A stretch of DNA of 42,152 bases from Streptomyces longispororuber (lineage in GTDB: Bacteria; Actinomycetota; Actinomycetes; Streptomycetales; Streptomycetaceae): assembly GCF_014656095.1 (NCBI RefSeq), contig NZ_BNBT01000065.1, forward strand, positions 1-42,152. Reading direction: 5' to 3'. Made by a program: the position numbers and the translations under genes. Below the pieces are notes generated by a model. It was not told the DNA's origin, made no database searches, and saw nothing but the letters and a program-made list of their open reading frames with translations. Every line of letters starts with the position of its first letter. Positions within the stretch are counted from its first letter, which is position 1. Positions 37,730 through 42,152 of the stretch are shown here, in pieces.

Positions 37730-39224
37730 AGGGACGGCGTCCCGGGCCCGGTGTCACCCGCACCTCCACCACCGTCCGGCGCTCCGCCCGCACCCGCACG
37801 CGGCTCGCCTCCCCCGGCGGGACGCCGTCCGCGTCGGCGCCCGCGCCGCGCCCGGAGATCTCGACGCGCCAGCCCCGGGCCGTCGGCGGCAGGGACAGCT
37901 CCGTGGTGCCGGGACGGCCCGTGGCCCGGTACGTGAGGCGGTACGTGCCGGTGACCGGGTCGTAGGCGTCGTGGCGTACGGCTCCGGCGACGGCGGGCGC
38001 GTAGGGCGTGGCCGTGCGCTCCTTCGGCGGGCGGAAGCGGCCCTCGCGGTCGAGCGCGCAGTAGCCGCCGCCGTAGCACCACACGTAGCCCGCCCAGCCG
38101 GAGGAGTAGCGGTTCAGCGAGGCGAGGGCGTCGTCGTAGAAGCGGGGCATGTTCGGCAGGCCGCTGTTCAGGGGGCCCCACTCCCCCACCACGACGGGCA
38201 GGCCGTACCGGCGCGGGTAGGCGGTGACGGCCCGCTCGTACGCCTCGATCCAGCCCGCCGCCGGGTCGTAGTCGGCGCCCGCCTCCATCGCGGTGTTGTA
38301 GAAGTGCGGCGCGTACACGACCCGCTCGTCGTCGACGCGGCCGAGGCCGGTGGGGACGCCTTCGCCGACGATCGGGGTCGGCTCGACGAACAGCCAGGTG
38401 GAGCGGTCCCGGCTGCGGACGGCCTCGGCGAGGCGCCGGTACAGGGGTGTGAGCTGGGTGGCCTCGATGCGGCGGGCGGCGGTGGCCAGGTCCTCGCCGG
38501 GGCGCAGCTCGCCCATCGGCTCGTTGATCAGGTCGTAGCCGAGCACCGCGGGGTGGCCGCCGAAGCGGTCGGCGAGCAGGCGCCACATGCGGGCCTGCGC
38601 GGCCCGCAGGTCCTTGTCCTCGTAGAGGTGGGTGAAGGCACGCTGGACGGCGGGCTCGAAGTACTCGGCGAACCAGTCGTCGGGGTGCGGGGTGAAGGGC
38701 AGGCCGTCGGTGCGCGTCGCCCACCGGGGAATCCCGCGGTGGCCGAAGGCCGGGCCGAAGACGTCCTGGTGGGCGTCCAGCACGACGTGGATCCCGTGCC
38801 GGTGCGCCCAGTCGAGGACGCGCCGGATCTTGCGCAGGTACGAGGTGCTGTAGTGGCCGCGCCGGGGCTCCAGGTCGTCCCAGAAGACCAGCAGGCGGGC
38901 GAAGTTGAAGCCCTGGGCGCGCAGGTCCTTGAAGTGGCGTTCGGTGATCGCGCTGAGCGCCTCGTCACCCTGGTGGACCTTGTCCTCGACGTTCCAGCCG
39001 CGCAGGGTGAGGGCGCGGCCGCGGCGGTCGGTGAGGCGCGGGATGCCGGTGGCGGACGGGGCGGGCGCGGTGCGAGCCGTGGCGGGTCCGGCGTCCGTCA
39101 CCGGCCTGCCCCGCGCCTGCGTGTCCGTGGGCCGGGCCTCGGCCGTGGGGGTGAGCGCGCCGCACAGGAGGGCGGCGGCGAGGAGCACGGCGGGGGCGAG
39201 GCGGTGCGCGCGGCGCGGGGCCAT
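37728..39224 (-). CDS. Secreted GH5 glycosidase, endoglycoceramidase-like
   Basis: 498 residues from ATG 39224, GGAGG 8 bases upstream. A signal peptide (RLAPAVLLAAALLCGALTPTAEA) precedes the barrel. GH5 catalytic residues appear as GYDLINEPMG (acid/base Glu) and PVVVGEWG (nucleophile Glu). RGWNVEDK, NFARLLVFWDDLEP, HVVLDAHQDVFGPAF and RWATRTDGLPF resemble endoglycoceramidases, which release glycans from glycosphingolipids. A C-terminal beta domain follows (TYRLTYRATGRPGTTELSLPP). Cellulase activity is the alternative. It follows the S41 peptidase gene by 81 bases on the same strand. Confidence 0.85.
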   Translation of the reverse strand: MAPRRAHRLAPAVLLAAALLCGALTPTAEARPTDTQARGRPVTDAGPATARTAPAPSATGIPRLTDRRGRALTLRGWNVEDKVHQGDEALSAITERHFKDLRAQGFNFARLLVFWDDLEPRRGHYSTSYLRKIRRVLDWAHRHGIHVVLDAHQDVFGPAFGHRGIPRWATRTDGLPFTPHPDDWFAEYFEPAVQRAFTHLYEDKDLRAAQARMWRLLADRFGGHPAVLGYDLINEPMGELRPGEDLATAARRIEATQLTPLYRRLAEAVRSRDRSTWLFVEPTPIVGEGVPTGLGRVDDERVVYAPHFYNTAMEAGADYDPAAGWIEAYERAVTAYPRRYGLPVVVGEWGPLNSGLPNMPRFYDDALASLNRYSSGWAGYVWCYGGGYCALDREGRFRPPKERTATPYAPAVAGAVRHDAYDPVTGTYRLTYRATGRPGTTELSLPPTARGWRVEISGRGAGADADGVPPGEASRVRVRAERRTVVEVRVTPGPGRRP

Positions 39225-39305
39225 GGGCGGACCTCCGGTGGTCGACAGGGACGCCGTGGGTGTCCAGCGTGGTCCGCGCCATCCAACCCGCCGCCTGACG
39301 AACCA

Positions 39306-40847
39306 TCAAGAGGCGTGCGGCGGACGGCTGTCCGGCGCGGCGGCGCGCAGCACGCGCCTGGCCCGGTCGAACGCGGAGTCGCGGTTCCGGGCGAACTCCT
39401 CGTCGGTGAAGACCGGTTCGCTCAGGTGGGGCGGGATGCCGGTGCCGTCGAAGGTGCGGCCCGCGCGGGTGAGGAACTCCTCGTTCGGCAGCCACACGGA
39501 CATGCCGTTGGGCAGGTCGCGGGCCAGGACGTCGGAGAAGACTCCTTGTGTCGGCTGTCCTACGCGTACGGTCCTGCCCGGGCGGTCCATCAGGGCCTGG
39601 GTGAAGGTCTCCCCCGCGCTGACCGTGGAGCCACCGGTCAGGAGCGCGATCGGCCCGGTGTAGCGGGGCGCGTCGGCGGGGCGGACACGGAGGGGCTCGG
39701 GGCGGGTGTGCCGGGTGGGGTCGGCGGGGTCGTTGCGGGCGCGCTTGGCGTACGCGACGTAGGGCGTCTCGGTGAGGCGCTCGGCGATGCGCAGGCCCAG
39801 GGCGTCGGAGCCGCCGCCGTTGACGCGCAGGTCGATGATCAGGCCCCGCAGGCGCCGGACGCGGTCCTTGGTGAGGACGGTGTCGAGCACCCGGTCGAGC
39901 TCGGCCCGGTGCGCGGCGAACGGGCCGTCGGGCACGTAGCCGGCGAAGCCGGAGATCCGCAGGTAGCCCTGGCCGCCGGGCAGGTCGGCGTAGGTGATCC
40001 GGCCCTGGGCGAAGTCCTGACGGTGGGTGGCGTCCTTCAGGTCGCGCCGTTCGACGAACTCCTTGACCTTGGTGTCCAGTTCCTGTGAGGGCATGACGGT
40101 GCCCGGGCGCACCCGGGCGAAGACGCGGTCGCCGTCCCGCACGGCGACGTGGGCGTCGTACAGGGGCTCCACCATCTCGCTGAAGACGGCGAAGAGTTCG
40201 TCCCGTGTGGTGTCCCGGTGCACCCGGGGCCGGCACCGGTCCCGTACGGCGTCCCAGTCGATGCCCTTGGCCGCGAAGAACGGGTAGTTCTCGGCGAAGG
40301 ACTGCCAGAAGACGTCGAAGGCGGCCCGCGGACCCTTGGGCGCGGGGCGCGCGCACGCGGCGGGCAGCGCCGGGACGCGCCGCAGTGCGCGGTGGCCCAC
40401 ACTGCTGTCGGCGCTCATGGACGCGTGGTCCTTGTCCTGCCGGGTACGGACGGTCAGGACGGTGCCGTCGGGCGTGGTGTAGCGGCCGGGGCCCGTACGC
40501 CGGGCGGTGTCGCCCTTGAGACAGCTCACGGAGGTGGTCTGGTACTCGCGCAGGGTGCCGTCGTGGAGCGACAGGACGGTGCCGTAGCCGTCGGTGCGCC
40601 AGAAACCGTCGGCGACCGGCTGCTCCTCGGCCCTGTCCGTCCGTCCCTCGGCCCTGTCCGTCCGTCCCTCTGTCGTGTCCGTGCGTCCTTCGGCCGTGTC
40701 CGGCTGCCCCGCGGCCGCGGCGGGGTGCCTCTCCGCGGTGGGCCGCTGCCGGTCGCCGGTGCTCGGGGCGGCTGCCGCCGCTCCCGCGGCGAGGGCCAGG
40801 ACGACTGCGGTGGCGGTGGCGGTGGCGGTGGCAGGGGCGAGGCGCAC
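39306..40847 (-). CDS. Secreted S41-family (C-terminal processing-like) peptidase
   Basis: 513 residues from GTG 40847, AAGG about 7 bases upstream; upstream frame extensions are low-complexity. A signal peptide (ATATATATAVVLALAAGAAAAA) is followed by a disordered repeat region (about 40-85) and a TSP domain with the core LIIDLRVNGGGSDALGL and GPIALLTGGSTVSAGETF (catalytic Ser near residue 410). No PDZ domain is obvious. S41 peptidases cut C-terminal tails of exported proteins, but this branch, close to tricorn-like and interphotoreceptor retinoid-binding-type enzymes, has few known substrates. Confidence 0.87.
   Translation of the reverse strand: MRLAPATATATATAVVLALAAGAAAAAPSTGDRQRPTAERHPAAAAGQPDTAEGRTDTTEGRTDRAEGRTDRAEEQPVADGFWRTDGYGTVLSLHDGTLREYQTTSVSCLKGDTARRTGPGRYTTPDGTVLTVRTRQDKDHASMSADSSVGHRALRRVPALPAACARPAPKGPRAAFDVFWQSFAENYPFFAAKGIDWDAVRDRCRPRVHRDTTRDELFAVFSEMVEPLYDAHVAVRDGDRVFARVRPGTVMPSQELDTKVKEFVERRDLKDATHRQDFAQGRITYADLPGGQGYLRISGFAGYVPDGPFAAHRAELDRVLDTVLTKDRVRRLRGLIIDLRVNGGGSDALGLRIAERLTETPYVAYAKRARNDPADPTRHTRPEPLRVRPADAPRYTGPIALLTGGSTVSAGETFTQALMDRPGRTVRVGQPTQGVFSDVLARDLPNGMSVWLPNEEFLTRAGRTFDGTGIPPHLSEPVFTDEEFARNRDSAFDRARRVLRAAAPDSRPPHAS
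40626..40709 (-). repeat. Four 21-bp tandem repeats in the S41 gene
   Basis: Units of 21 bp (two exact, two diverged) encode EGRTDRA-like heptapeptides after the signal peptide. They make a charged linker whose length could vary without loss of frame. Confidence 0.85.
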
Positions 40848-41161
40848 GGTCAGGCCTTCCGGTCGGTGGGGCGATCGCTGTGCGCACCACGTTTCCGGAC
40901 GCGGTACGGGGACTGCCATCCGGCTGCCCGGTGGGCCGGGGGTGGGGGTGGCCCCCGCCGGGAGGGGGCCACCGGCCGGTGCGGGCTGGAGCAAGAGCCG
41001 GGGCGGGGCCGGGGCTGGAGCCGGAAGGGAGGGCGTGCGGCCGACGTGAGTCAGATCTCAAAGTGATCCGCGCTGTTTCTGTTATCCGCCCCCGCCCCGC
41101 AGGATCTCCAAGGCAGTGGGCGTACCCAGCACCACGTACCGATCAGGACAGGAGATGTGTC
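40848..41161. promoter_or_regulatory. 314-bp divergent promoter region, S41 peptidase and sigma factor
   Basis: Apart from the stem-loop listed separately, a short AT-richer block (41043-41092) precedes the sigma gene. No GGAAC-type ECF -35 element or other clear promoter consensus could be identified, so autoregulation is not supported by sight. Confidence 0.35.
40947..40973. other. 10-bp-arm stem-loop between divergent genes
   Basis: GGTGGCCCCC (40947-40956) pairs with GGGGGCCACC (40964-40973) around GCCGGGA. It sits about 100 bases before the S41 start, where it could attenuate that transcript or act as a DNA-binding site. Confidence 0.55.
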
Positions 41162-42152
41162 GTGCAGCACGATCAGTGGGAGCCGCAGCAAGGGGACGGC
41201 GCCGGGCTGACGGCTCTGGTCGTCGCGGGCCGCGCCGGGGACCCGCGGGCCCAGGACCGGCTGGTGGCCGCCTGTCTGCCGCTCGTGTACAACATCGTCG
41301 GCCGGGCCCTGCGCGGCCACGCCGACGTCGACGACCTGGTGCAGGACATCATGGTGCGGATGCTGCGCGGGCTGCCCGGCCTGCGCGACCCGGCCTCGTT
41401 CCGCTCCTGGCTCGTCGCCGTCACGATGAACGAGACCCGGCGCCACCAGCGGTCGGCGCCCGTCGCCGGCAGTCTGCAGGACGCGTACGACGTCCCGGCC
41501 CCGGGCGGGGACTTCACGGACGTCACGATCCTCAGGCTCGGCCTGTCCGGGGAGCGCAAGGAGGTCGCGCAGGCCACCCGCTGGATGGACGACGACCACC
41601 GGGAGCTGCTCGCGCTGTGGTGGCTGGAAGCCGCCGGTGAGCTGTCCCGCGACGAGGTGGCCCGGGCGCTGGAGCTGACCCCGGAGCACACCGCTGTGCG
41701 CGTGCAGCGCATGAAGGCCCAGCTCGAGGCGGCGCGGGTCGTCGTCCGCGCGCTCGCCGCCGAGCCGCGCTGCCCCGAGCTGGCCGCCCTGACCGCGCCC
41801 TGGGACGGGGCGCCGTCCGCGCTGTGGCGCAAGCGGCTCGTCCGGCACACCCGGGACTGCGCGGCCTGCTCGGGCCTCGGCGCACGCCTGACGCCCGCGG
41901 AGGGGCTGCTCGCCGGGATCGCGCTGGTGCCGCCGCTGCTGGCCATGGGGGCGGGGCAGTTCCCGGGCGCCGGGGCCGAGGCCGGTTTCGGGTCGGCGGC
42001 CGGGCCCGGCGACCTGACGGCCACGGCGTACGCGCCGCACGGCGAGCCCGCCACGCAGGCGCTGCCCGCGTACGGCCAGGCCTCCTCCGGCGGCGGCACG
42101 GGCGCGCTGGCCGCGGCCCCCGGCGACGGCGCCGACCAGGTGACGGCGATCT
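41162..42152 (+). CDS. ECF-type sigma factor with zinc-binding-like extension, cut by window edge
   Basis: At least 330 residues from GTG 41162 (GGAG 7 bases upstream); the frame is open to the last base. Region 2 is seen in ACLPLVYNIVGRALRGHADVDDLVQDIMVRML and RSWLVAVTMNETRRH; region 4 in LLALWWLEAAGELSRDEVARALELTPEHTAVRVQRMKAQL. After it, residues about 225-245 contain RHTRDCAACSGL, an HxxxCxxC motif like that of zinc anti-sigma domains, then a hydrophobic GIALVPPLLAMGAGQF and a Gly/Ala-rich tail. A fused zinc anti-sigma-like region could restrain the sigma part. What follows beyond the window is unknown. Confidence 0.87.
   Translation, partial: MQHDQWEPQQGDGAGLTALVVAGRAGDPRAQDRLVAACLPLVYNIVGRALRGHADVDDLVQDIMVRMLRGLPGLRDPASFRSWLVAVTMNETRRHQRSAPVAGSLQDAYDVPAPGGDFTDVTILRLGLSGERKEVAQATRWMDDDHRELLALWWLEAAGELSRDEVARALELTPEHTAVRVQRMKAQLEAARVVVRALAAEPRCPELAALTAPWDGAPSALWRKRLVRHTRDCAACSGLGARLTPAEGLLAGIALVPPLLAMGAGQFPGAGAEAGFGSAAGPGDLTATAYAPHGEPATQALPAYGQASSGGGTGALAAAPGDGADQVTAI

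Overview
The window is chromosomal DNA of a high-GC actinomycete, almost certainly a Streptomyces. The evidence is the very strong G/C bias at third codon positions, frequent GTG starts, stop/start overlaps (GTGA, ATGA), leaderless -10 boxes (TANNNT) placed 6-7 bases before start codons, Tat-exported proteins, and TTA leucine codons in only two of the genes. I saw no rRNA, tRNA, CRISPR array, insertion sequence or prophage.

Layout. 1-2.5 kb: the end of a membrane protein, a frameshifted SnoaL-like gene, a DUF3995-type membrane protein preceded by two TetR-type palindromes, a YkvA-like (DUF1232) protein and a PAP2 phosphatase. 2.8-5 kb: a 550-residue protein of unknown function with a Cys-rich N-terminus, and a SnoaL-like protein. 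5.3-12.9 kb is a signalling block: an RsbW-like ATPase, converging through a strong hairpin on an ANTAR-GAF-PAS-PP2C phosphatase that is translationally coupled to a cytosolic hybrid histidine kinase with a long HAMP array. 13.4-19.3 kb holds mostly exported or unknown proteins: a Tat-exported beta-helix protein, a DUF5949-like protein, a VOC protein, a decayed TolB-like protein, an ATP-grasp ligase, and a Tat-exported six-repeat propeller whose signal peptide contains a TTA codon.

19.4-27.1 kb is a complete respiratory nitrate reductase operon, narGHJI, followed by an overlapping SLAC1/TDT-type transporter gene. narG has a TTA codon near its start. A 719-bp spacer separates it from glsA (glutaminase). 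28.9-31.6 kb: a small acidic protein of unknown function, an F420-dependent LLM oxidoreductase and a divergent GCS2-type carboxylate-amine ligase. 31.9 kb: a secreted sphingomyelinase-C-like phosphodiesterase preceded by a candidate PHO box. 33-37.7 kb: a LysR regulator, an SRPBCC protein, a methyltransferase, an MT0933-type antitoxin-like protein, an FAD monooxygenase resembling the N-terminal half of anthraniloyl-CoA monooxygenase, and a sirtuin. 37.7-40.8 kb: a secreted endoglycoceramidase-like GH5 enzyme and an S41 peptidase. From 41.2 kb to the edge: an ECF-type sigma factor with a zinc-binding-like motif after its sigma domains, cut by the window end.

Themes. Sensing and partner switching (kinase, PP2C, RsbW-like protein, sigma factor) sit with anaerobic respiration and secreted hydrolases. 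Two of the secreted enzymes belong to sphingolipid-degrading families. The two TTA codons tie nitrate respiration and one exported protein to the bldA tRNA, so to developmental timing.
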